A stretch of DNA of 32,814 nt from an uncultured Eubacterium sp. (GTDB taxonomy: Bacteria; Bacillota; Clostridia; Lachnospirales; Lachnospiraceae), in contig CAJOPA010000021.1 in NCBI GenBank assembly GCA_905236235.1, positions 1-32,814 on the forward strand. The letters run 5' to 3'. The notes under the pieces are model-generated. The model was not told where the DNA came from and searched no databases. It saw nothing but the letters and a program-made list of their open reading frames with translations. A program made the translations under genes and the position numbers. Every line of letters begins with the position of its first letter. Within the stretch, counting starts at the first letter, position 1. This document shows positions 25,309 through 32,814 of the stretch, piece after piece.

Positions 25309-26028
25309 ATGGATCAGTTACAAACGTTGCAGCATTGGGTGGATGAAAGTCAAAGGATCGTATTTTTCGGTGGGGCCGGCGTGTCCACGGAGAGTGGGAT
25401 CCCGGATTTTCGAAGCGTGGACGGATTGTACAATCAAAAATATGACTATCCGCCGGAGACGATCTTGAGTCATACGTTTTTTATGAAAAAACCGGACGAG
25501 TTTTACCGTTTCTATCGCGACAAGATGCTGTGCCTGGACGCGGAGCCCAATACGGCGCACAAGCAGCTTGCGCGGCTGGAGGAAGTCGGGAAACTCACGG
25601 CGGTGGTGACGCAAAATATTGACGGGCTGCATCAGGCAGCCGGGAGCAAGCGGGTGTATGAACTGCACGGTAGCGTCCTTCGTAATTATTGCATGCAGTG
25701 TGGGAAGCCCTATGCTGTGGAGGATATCGTAAACGGCAGCGGCATTCCGAAGTGCGCCTGCGGCGGTATGATCAAGCCGGATGTGGTGCTTTACGAGGAG
25801 GGGCTCGATGATGGCGTGATCTCGGGCGCGGTGCAGGCGATCCGCGAGGCGGACATGCTGATCATCGCGGGGACGTCTTTGGTGGTCTATCCGGCAGCGG
25901 GACTTGTGAACTACTATCGCGGCAACCGTCTGGTGATCATCAATCGAAGTATCACGCCGATGGATCAGGATGCGGATCTTGTGATCTCCGGGAGCGTGGG
26001 AGAAGTGCTGGGGAGTCTTCGGATCTAA
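25309..26028 (+). CDS. cobB: Sir2-family NAD-dependent protein deacylase
   Basis: GAGVSTESGIPDFRS, TQNIDGLHQAAGS, ELHGS, zinc Cys YCMQC...CACGG. Confidence 0.96.
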   Translation: MDQLQTLQHWVDESQRIVFFGGAGVSTESGIPDFRSVDGLYNQKYDYPPETILSHTFFMKKPDEFYRFYRDKMLCLDAEPNTAHKQLARLEEVGKLTAVVTQNIDGLHQAAGSKRVYELHGSVLRNYCMQCGKPYAVEDIVNGSGIPKCACGGMIKPDVVLYEEGLDDGVISGAVQAIREADMLIIAGTSLVVYPAAGLVNYYRGNRLVIINRSITPMDQDADLVISGSVGEVLGSLRI

Positions 26029-26053
26029 AATGAGACATATGCGGGGATTTGAG

Positions 26054-27913
26054 ATGATGAAAAAACAAAGACTTTTTTACGGAGCGATGATACTGATGGC
26101 TGGATTATTGGCGGGATGCGCAGGAGCATCTTCTGAGCAAAATAACGTCGATCTCTCGACAGCAGCGGCGCCGGACGTGGAGGTAGAGGCGCTGTCCGGG
26201 ATCCCGGAGGACTTTATGACCGGTGCGGACCTTTCTTCCTATATCGCAGAGAAGGAAAGCGGCGTAACGTACTATGATTTTGAGGGGAATGCGCTGGATG
26301 ATGCGGGATTTTTCAAGCTTCTGGCAGACGGTGGCGTGAACTATGTGCGTATTCGTTTGTGGAATGACCCCACGGATGACAAGGGGCATACCTACGGCGG
26401 AGGACATTGTGATCTGGATACGGTCACGGAGCTCGGGAAGCTTGCCACACAAGCCGGCATGAAGGTGCTTCTTGATTTTCATTACTCCGATTTTTGGGCA
26501 GATCCCGGCAAGCAAAAGGCGCCGAAGGCGTGGGACGGCATGGCGCACGAAGACATGGCGCAGGCGCTGTATGATTTTACAAAGGAATCCCTGCAGCATC
26601 TGCTTGCGGAAGGCGTGGACGTAGGGATGGTCCAGATCGGAAATGAGATCACCAACGGCCTTTGCGGGACGAGCTATCACCATCTGATGACGGAGCTTTT
26701 AAGCGCCGGCAGCAAGGCGGTGCGGGAAGTGGCCGCAGAGGAAGAGCGGGAGATTTTGATCGCGGTGCACTATACGAATCCCGAAGAGGAAAACTACGGA
26801 GAATATGCGGATTATCTGGACCGTTACGGCGTGGACTATGATGTTTTTGCATCCTCCTACTATCCTTACTGGCACGGCACGCTTGAGAATCTCACGGCGC
26901 AGCTTGCCCTGGTGGCGGACACCTACGGCAAAAAGGTCATGGTTGCGGAGACGTCTTATGTGCATACTCTGACGGACTATGACGGGGCTGCCAATACGGA
27001 GAGCGCGGAAAAGGGCTTTGATACCTTTGATTATGATATATCCGCGCAGGGACAGATCGATGAAGTGCGCGCCGTGATGCAGGCAGTACTTGCCGTGGGT
27101 GAGGCGGGTATCGGCGTATGCTATTGGGAGCCGGCATGGATCCCGGTCAGTGTCTATGATGAGACGAGCGCGGACGCGGCGCAGGTATTTGCGCACAATC
27201 AGGAGATCTGGGAGACGATCGGATCCGGTTGGGCGACGTCCTATGCAGGAGCGTATGATAAGGATGCTGCGCTCTATTACGGTGGCAGCGCTGTGGATAA
27301 CGAGGCGTGGTTTACGGCAGACGGACATCCCCTGTCTTCCGTGAATACCTATAAGTACATTCGCGAGGGCGCAACCCTGGGCGAAGGCTACAGCCGCATG
27401 GAGGCAGAACCCGTGCCGGAGGTGGAGGAGGTCTCCTCCGATCTGCCGGGAGGAGCGGTGAATCTTCTTGCCAACCCCGGATTTGAGGAGGAAACGGCGT
27501 GGGAGATCCATAACCTTACAGGAGAGGCCTGCGCCATTGAGGATGATACCAACAACGTATTAAATGGGGAATACTGCCTGAAATTCTGGGACAATGTGGA
27601 TTTCACCTTCATTGTGACGCAAACGGTTACGCTGGATGCCGGCACCTATCATTACGGCGGCTGGTTTGAAGGCGGCGATTGCGGTGACAGCGCGCGGCTT
27701 GCCTTGTTTGCAACGACGGGAGAAGTGACGGATAACATAGACGAAGCGGAGTACACGGCAGACACGACAGCACAGGGCTGGCGGACTTGGGACAACCCGG
27801 AACTTCTCATGGAGATCGTAGAGGACGTCACGGAAGTAACGGTCGGTGTGTTTGTACAGGCTCCTGCCGGCGGGTGGGGCGCTTTTGATGATCTGTATTT
27901 GTACAAAGAATAG
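26054..27913 (+). CDS. GH53 arabinogalactan endo-beta-1,4-galactanase lipoprotein with C-terminal carbohydrate-binding-like domain
   Basis: Lipobox LMAGLLAGCAG; GADLSSYIAEKESG, VRIRLWNDP, LLDFHYSDFWADPGKQ, QIGNEITNG, MVAETSY. Confidence 0.92.
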   Translation: MMKKQRLFYGAMILMAGLLAGCAGASSEQNNVDLSTAAAPDVEVEALSGIPEDFMTGADLSSYIAEKESGVTYYDFEGNALDDAGFFKLLADGGVNYVRIRLWNDPTDDKGHTYGGGHCDLDTVTELGKLATQAGMKVLLDFHYSDFWADPGKQKAPKAWDGMAHEDMAQALYDFTKESLQHLLAEGVDVGMVQIGNEITNGLCGTSYHHLMTELLSAGSKAVREVAAEEEREILIAVHYTNPEEENYGEYADYLDRYGVDYDVFASSYYPYWHGTLENLTAQLALVADTYGKKVMVAETSYVHTLTDYDGAANTESAEKGFDTFDYDISAQGQIDEVRAVMQAVLAVGEAGIGVCYWEPAWIPVSVYDETSADAAQVFAHNQEIWETIGSGWATSYAGAYDKDAALYYGGSAVDNEAWFTADGHPLSSVNTYKYIREGATLGEGYSRMEAEPVPEVEEVSSDLPGGAVNLLANPGFEEETAWEIHNLTGEACAIEDDTNNVLNGEYCLKFWDNVDFTFIVTQTVTLDAGTYHYGGWFEGGDCGDSARLALFATTGEVTDNIDEAEYTADTTAQGWRTWDNPELLMEIVEDVTEVTVGVFVQAPAGGWGAFDDLYLYKE

Positions 27914-27924
27914 AGAAAAAGCCC

Positions 27925-27953
27925 TTGAAAACACGCGGAAAATATGATATTAT
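27925..27953 (+). promoter_or_regulatory. Promoter of rpsF-ssb-rpsR operon
   Basis: TTGAAA, 17 bp, TATTAT. Confidence 0.75.
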
Positions 27954-28031
27954 ACCGATTCGTGATATATATTTTTATCCTTGCTCCCTTCCTGAAAGGG
28001 GGCCATCAGACCATAAGGAGGTACGATAAGC

Positions 28032-28319
28032 ATGAACAAGTATGAATTGGCAGTTGTTCTGAATGCGAAGATCGAAGACGAAGCCAGAGAAGCAACCTTG
28101 GAAAAGGTAAAGGATCTGGTTGCCCGTTTCGGCGGTACCATCTCTGACATCGAGGAGGCAGGCAAGAAGAAGCTTGCTTACGAGATCCAGAAGATGCCGG
28201 AAGGGTATTACTACTTCGTTCACTTCGAGGCAGAGTCCACAGCTCCCGCTGAGATCGAGAGCCGTATGCGCATCATGGACAACGTTCTCAGATATTTGTG
28301 CGTAAGTCAGGACGCATAA
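28032..28319 (+). CDS. rpsF: 30S ribosomal protein S6
   Basis: MNKYELAVVLNAKIEDEAREATLEKVKDLV...KLAYEIQK, operon context. Confidence 0.97.
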   Translation: MNKYELAVVLNAKIEDEAREATLEKVKDLVARFGGTISDIEEAGKKKLAYEIQKMPEGYYYFVHFEAESTAPAEIESRMRIMDNVLRYLCVSQDA

Positions 28320-28341
28320 ATAACAGAAAGGAAAAGGAAGT

Positions 28342-28782
28342 ATGAATAAAGTAATATTGATGGGGCGGTTAACGAGAGATCCGGATGTTCGGTATTCTCA
28401 GGGCGAGAATCCCATGGCGGTTGCAAGATATTCGATCGCGGTGGATCGCCGTGTAAAGAGAGAAGGCAGACCGGATGCGGACTTCATTAACTGTGTGTCG
28501 TTCGGAAAGCAGGGCGAATTCGTTGAGAAATACCTTCGCAAGGGAACGAAGGTGGTTGTAGAAGGCGAGCTGCAGAATGACAATTATACCAATAAGGACG
28601 GCAATATGGTTTATGGCATGCAAGTAGCCGTAAGCAATGTGGAATTTGCCGAGAGCAAGAAAGCATCCGATGAGAATGCCGGCGGTGTTGGCTCCTTCGG
28701 CGCAGGCGCAGGCAATGCTGCACCCAGCGATGGTTTTATCAACATTCCGGACTCTGTGGATGATGAACTTCCCTTTGAATAG
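28342..28782 (+). CDS. ssb: Single-stranded DNA-binding protein
   Basis: [20 protein letters not shown]...; acidic tip DELPFE. Confidence 0.98.
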   Translation: MNKVILMGRLTRDPDVRYSQGENPMAVARYSIAVDRRVKREGRPDADFINCVSFGKQGEFVEKYLRKGTKVVVEGELQNDNYTNKDGNMVYGMQVAVSNVEFAESKKASDENAGGVGSFGAGAGNAAPSDGFINIPDSVDDELPFE

Positions 28783-28811
28783 GGAGCGTGAAACCTACAG
28801 GAGGTAGAAAA

Positions 28812-29072
28812 ATGGCTTATGATAAAGCAGGCAGACCCGATTCTCCGATGAAGAGAAAAGGCGGACGCAGAAGAAAAAAAGTTTGCGTATTCTGCGGTAA
28901 AGACAATGTGATCGATTACAAGGATACCGCAAAGCTTAGAAAGTATGTTTCCGAGAGAGGCAAGATCCTCCCGAGAAGAATCACAGGAAACTGCGCAAAG
29001 CACCAGAGAGAGATGACCGTTGCCATCAAGAGAGCACGTCACCTGGCACTGATGCCCTACGTACAGGACTAG
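28812..29072 (+). CDS. rpsR: 30S ribosomal protein S18 (Cys-containing form)
   Basis: [53 protein letters not shown] before ATG 28812. Confidence 0.97.
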   Translation: MAYDKAGRPDSPMKRKGGRRRKKVCVFCGKDNVIDYKDTAKLRKYVSERGKILPRRITGNCAKHQREMTVAIKRARHLALMPYVQD

Positions 29073-29127
29073 GCTCTGTATAGCGATGAAGCACCGTAAA
29101 CGAGAGAGATCGTTTGTATAGGTAGGA

Positions 29128-29180
29128 GGACAGAGGCCAAGCCACAGGGATGACCGGTGGCGGGGCCGCTGTCCTTTTTT
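29128..29180 (+). terminator. Terminator after rpsR with nested stems
   Basis: GGACAG-GGCC-GCCAC ... GGTGGC-GGCC-CTGTCC then T6. Confidence 0.8.
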
Positions 29181-29198
29181 ATCAGGGGGGGAAGACAG

Positions 29199-29591
29199 AT
29201 GAGAGAAGATACGATTTATGCATCCGGCCGGATTAGGGGATGCGGGTCCATATTGTTATTTATTCATTTGGTTGTAGGAATTTTAATGATTATATTCGGA
29301 GCCTACCAGTGCTTTATTATAGGGAATTATTCGGGGAGTATTCTTGGCGCGATGCCGGGGATTGCAATGGCCATTGGTGGACTTGTTTTCATTTTTTTCG
29401 GTTATGTAATGTATGTTATTTTACATTCGATAGCGACCGTGATTGAAAACACGGATAAAACATCTGTTGTTATGGCATTAAATGACATCAATGAGACTTT
29501 GGCAAAGTTGAAAACAGGCGCAAAAGATGAAAAGGATGCGCTTATTGAGCAGGCTGTGAAGACTGTTGCCGAAATGCAGGATAAACAGTAA
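29199..29591 (+). CDS. Small membrane protein, unknown function
   Basis: Two hydrophobic segments; RBS GGGGGAAG; ATG 29199 preferred over track start 29157, which lies in the terminator. Confidence 0.65.
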   Translation: MREDTIYASGRIRGCGSILLFIHLVVGILMIIFGAYQCFIIGNYSGSILGAMPGIAMAIGGLVFIFFGYVMYVILHSIATVIENTDKTSVVMALNDINETLAKLKTGAKDEKDALIEQAVKTVAEMQDKQ

Positions 29592-29633
29592 TTTTTAATA
29601 TAAAGAATAATTAAAATATTTAGGAGAATGAAA

Positions 29634-31130
29634 ATGTTAGAAACGATAGCAAATATCAATGACGTGGTCAACGGCCTCGTATGGGGATGGCCGGCCCTGA
29701 TCCTTTTGGCATTCGTCGGCGTACTCATGACCATTCTTACCAAATTCTTTCAGGTAAGCCACATTCCCCATTGGATGCACAACACCATCGGTGCGATCTT
29801 TAAGGATAAGCACGTGGTGAAGCATACGGATGACAAATCCATTTCTCAGTTCCAGTCCTTGTGTACCGCGCTGGCGGCAACGGTGGGAACCGGCAATATC
29901 GTCGGCGTCTCCGGCGCCATTCTTGTGGGCGGACCGGGCGCTGTTTTCTGGATGTGGATCATTGCCTTCTTTGGGATGATGACCAATTTTTCGGAGAACG
30001 TGCTGGGTATTTATTACCGCAGAAAAAATGACCGGGGCGAATGGTCCGGCGGTGCAATGTATTACCTTCGCGACGGCCTTGGCGCCAAGAAGGGATGCAA
30101 GCAGATCGGTATGATCCTTGCGGTTCTTTTTTCTGTTTTCTGCGTGATCGCATCCTTCGGTATCGGGAATATGACGCAGGTGAATTCCATTTCCGGCAAT
30201 ATGGAGTCCGTATTCGGGATCCCCACGTGGGTAACGGGTATCGTGATCCTGGCGATCGCAGCGCTGGTTATCATTGGTGGATTAAAGCGTATTGCGGCCG
30301 TAACGGAGAGAATCGTGCCGTTTATGGTGGTTTTATATATGCTGGGAACCATCGTGATCTTCTTTATGAACATCACCACGATCCCCGCGGTTATTGTTGC
30401 GATCTTTAAGGGCGCGTTTGCCATGCAGGCCGTGGGCGGCGGTATCGTCGGTTCCGGTATCAAGCTTGCCGTTGAGCAGGGTATGAAGCGTGGTGTTTTC
30501 TCCAATGAGGCAGGTCTCGGTTCTTCGGTTATGGTGCATTCCAATTCCAACGTTCGCGAGCCGGTGCGCCAGGGTATGTGGGGCATCTTTGAGGTGTTTG
30601 CGGACACGATCATCGTGTGTACGTTAACGGCAGTTTCCGTTCTTTCTTCCGGGATCATCGATCTTAATACCGGTGCGGTGGTGGCAGAGTACGAAGGGAT
30701 CACCAAGGCACAGGTGATGAGCCAGGTATTTACCAATCATTTCGGGTTTGTCGGCGGTGCATTTGTGGCGATCGCCATCATGCTTTTTGCTTTCTCCACG
30801 ACGCTTGGATGGAGCCATTACGGCAGCAAGGCATTTGAGTTCCTTTTCGGCACCAAGGCAACCATCGGTTATAAGATTGTTTTCGTGATTGCGATCTATG
30901 GCGGCGCCGTGATGGGAGACAATCTGGCTTGGGATCTTTCCGATACGTTTAACGGTATGATGATGATCCCGAACTTGATCGGTGTACTTGTTCTTGCACC
31001 GGAGGTAGTGAAGATCACGTCGAACTATGTGGACAGAAAACTAAAGGGCAAGAATGTGGAGCCCATGATGTCCCACTGGCCGGACATTCAGGAGGAGCAC
31101 GCCAAGGAAGTACGCGGCGGCGCGGAATAA
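29634..31130 (+). CDS. AGCS-family sodium:alanine/glycine symporter
   Basis: ATVGTGNIVGVSGAILVGGPGAVFWMW, FSNEAGLGSS, GWSHYGSKAFEFLFG. Confidence 0.95.
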   Translation: MLETIANINDVVNGLVWGWPALILLAFVGVLMTILTKFFQVSHIPHWMHNTIGAIFKDKHVVKHTDDKSISQFQSLCTALAATVGTGNIVGVSGAILVGGPGAVFWMWIIAFFGMMTNFSENVLGIYYRRKNDRGEWSGGAMYYLRDGLGAKKGCKQIGMILAVLFSVFCVIASFGIGNMTQVNSISGNMESVFGIPTWVTGIVILAIAALVIIGGLKRIAAVTERIVPFMVVLYMLGTIVIFFMNITTIPAVIVAIFKGAFAMQAVGGGIVGSGIKLAVEQGMKRGVFSNEAGLGSSVMVHSNSNVREPVRQGMWGIFEVFADTIIVCTLTAVSVLSSGIIDLNTGAVVAEYEGITKAQVMSQVFTNHFGFVGGAFVAIAIMLFAFSTTLGWSHYGSKAFEFLFGTKATIGYKIVFVIAIYGGAVMGDNLAWDLSDTFNGMMMIPNLIGVLVLAPEVVKITSNYVDRKLKGKNVEPMMSHWPDIQEEHAKEVRGGAE

Positions 31131-31160
31131 ATCGCAAAAGGGGTTTGAAAGGGGGAACCT

Positions 31161-32378
31161 ATGGCAGAGTTAAAATGCCCGCATTGCGGACAGGCATTTA
31201 CGGTGGATGATACGGAGCTAAGCTCCATTGTGCAGCAAATCCGTGACAGTGAGTTTGAAAAGGACCTGCACAAGCGTGTGGCAGAGCTGGAGGAGAAGCA
31301 TGCGCTGGAGATGTCCGCGCAAAAGAATGAGATCACGCTTGCCACCAAGGATGCTTACGAAAAGGAGATTCAAAAGCTCAAGGATGCGTTAAGCGAGGAA
31401 AAAGGCAGGACCATGAACCTGCAGGCAAAGCTTGACAAGTCTGAGGACGCCAAGACCATTGCCGTGATGACGGCGGTGAAGGCGGCTGAGGACGAGAAGC
31501 GCGATCTGGAGCGGGAAATGGCGGCGCAAAAGCAGGCGCTTGAGCAGAATCTCAGGGCGGAAAAGGACAAGAACGGGACGCTTTTGGCGGAAAAGGACGA
31601 GCAGATCCGTCTGCTTCGTGACATGAAGACGCGGATGTCCACCAAGATGGTGGGTGAGACGTTGGAGCGCCACTGCGAGGATGAATTTAACCGGATCCGC
31701 CCGGCGGCTTTTCCCAATGCGTATTTTGAAAAAGATAACGATGCCCGCAGCGGTAGCAAGGGTGACTACATCTTCCGTGAGGAGGATGAGGACGGCAATG
31801 AGATCATTTCCATCATGTTTGAGATGAAAAACGAGATGGAAACGACGGCCACCAAGCACAAGAACGAAGATTTTTTTAAAGAGCTCGACAAGGACCGCAA
31901 GGAGAAAAACTGCGAGTATGCGGTGTTGGTATCGCTTTTGGAAGCGGACAGCGACCTGTATAATGCCGGCATCGTGGATGTGTCCTATCGTTATGAAAAG
32001 ATGTATGTGGTGCGCCCCCAGTGCTTTATCCCCATGATCACGCTGCTGCGCAATGCCGCCATGAATGCTCTGACCTACAAGCAGGAGCTGGCGGAGGTGC
32101 GCAATCAGGACATCGATATCTCCAATTTTGAAGACAAGCTCTTGAAATTCAAGGACGAATTCGGCAAAAACTATGTTAGGGCGCATGATCATTTTGATAA
32201 AGCCATCGAGGAGATCGACAAGACGATCCAGCATCTCGAAAAGGTGAAAAAAGAACTGCTCGGTTCGGATAATCAGCTGCGGCTCGCCAACAATAAGGTG
32301 GAGGATATCAGCGTCAAGAAGCTGACCCGCGGTAATCCTACCATGCAGGCAAAGTTTGAGGCGGCAAAGAAGTCATGA
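31161..32378 (+). CDS. DUF2130 domain-containing protein
   Basis: N-terminal CPHCGQAF, long coiled coil, then [33 protein letters not shown]...[10 protein letters not shown] typical of DUF2130. Confidence 0.9.
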   Translation: MAELKCPHCGQAFTVDDTELSSIVQQIRDSEFEKDLHKRVAELEEKHALEMSAQKNEITLATKDAYEKEIQKLKDALSEEKGRTMNLQAKLDKSEDAKTIAVMTAVKAAEDEKRDLEREMAAQKQALEQNLRAEKDKNGTLLAEKDEQIRLLRDMKTRMSTKMVGETLERHCEDEFNRIRPAAFPNAYFEKDNDARSGSKGDYIFREEDEDGNEIISIMFEMKNEMETTATKHKNEDFFKELDKDRKEKNCEYAVLVSLLEADSDLYNAGIVDVSYRYEKMYVVRPQCFIPMITLLRNAAMNALTYKQELAEVRNQDIDISNFEDKLLKFKDEFGKNYVRAHDHFDKAIEEIDKTIQHLEKVKKELLGSDNQLRLANNKVEDISVKKLTRGNPTMQAKFEAAKKS

Positions 32379-32814
32379 GTTATATTACCACCGTTTCCGG
32401 AAAGCATTTTGACCCCGTGCATCCGCAGGAGGAGCTGATCGAGGCGTATGATATCGCGCACTCGCTGTCGCTTGTCTGCCGGGGCAACGGACATTGCAGG
32501 TTTTTTTATTCCGTGGCACAGCATTGCCTGGCTTGCGCAAAGGAGGCCGAGGCGCGGGGCGAGACGGATCGCGTGATCCTCGGATGCCTTTTGCATGATG
32601 CAAGCGAGGCCTATCTGTCGGACGTGACCCGCCCGATCAAGCAGGAATTAAAAGAATACCTGCGGGTTGAGGATGTGCTTCAGGATCTGATCTGGGCGCA
32701 TTTTCTCGGGACGGCGCCGACCGCCAAGGAGCGGGAAAAGATCTTTGCTATCGATGATCTTATGCTGTCCTTGGAATTTCACCAGATCATGTTTGAGGAC
32801 GTCAACGAAGATTA
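32375..32814 (+). CDS. HD-superfamily phosphohydrolase, truncated by window end
   Basis: Open from ATG 32375 (ATGA overlap): [32 protein letters not shown]...YSVAQHCLA...[23 protein letters not shown] motif present. Not in track because it lacks a stop. Confidence 0.88.
   Translation, partial: MSYITTVSGKHFDPVHPQEELIEAYDIAHSLSLVCRGNGHCRFFYSVAQHCLACAKEAEARGETDRVILGCLLHDASEAYLSDVTRPIKQELKEYLRVEDVLQDLIWAHFLGTAPTAKEREKIFAIDDLMLSLEFHQIMFEDVNED

Noticed and set aside
31389-32234. 281-aa minus-strand ORF
   Set aside because: Antisense shadow of the DUF2130 gene.

Overview
A chromosomal window that looks like a Firmicutes/Clostridia (Lachnospiraceae-like) bacterium, judged by gene content and style only. 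It opens with what looks like the extreme 3' end of a 23S rRNA and a five-tRNA cluster (Asp, Val, Tyr, initiator Met, Phe). Next comes a LytTR response regulator with a well-formed LytTR-type direct-repeat operator and promoter driving an ABC-2 transporter operon, whose large permease gene carries a 1-nt frameshift. A LysR regulator is divergent from an HSL-like hydrolase that has lost its catalytic Ser and Asp. A radical SAM gene and a receiver-BTAD (SARP-like) regulator follow. The BTAD regulator is divergent from a roughly 10 kb surface locus: LtaS-like sulfatase, active esterase, large acidic beta-helix-like lipoprotein, small lipoprotein, an unknown 467-aa protein, and an 895-aa membrane-anchored protein with a degenerate C39-like domain. 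A tRNA-Pro is followed by a small repeat-rich accessory patch (69-bp direct repeats, strong hairpins, DUF4160/DUF2442 pair, (GCATC)n array) and an acyltransferase. A cobalamin riboswitch then precedes a BtuFCD-type transporter, a sirtuin and a GH53 galactanase lipoprotein. The window ends with rpsF-ssb-rpsR, a small membrane protein, an AGCS Na+/alanine symporter, DUF2130, and a truncated HD hydrolase. No CRISPR array, transposase or phage gene was recognised. The best leads are the LytTR operon, the pseudo-esterase, the tRNA-Pro-proximal repeat/DUF4160-DUF2442 patch, and the B12-riboswitch operon that includes a sirtuin.
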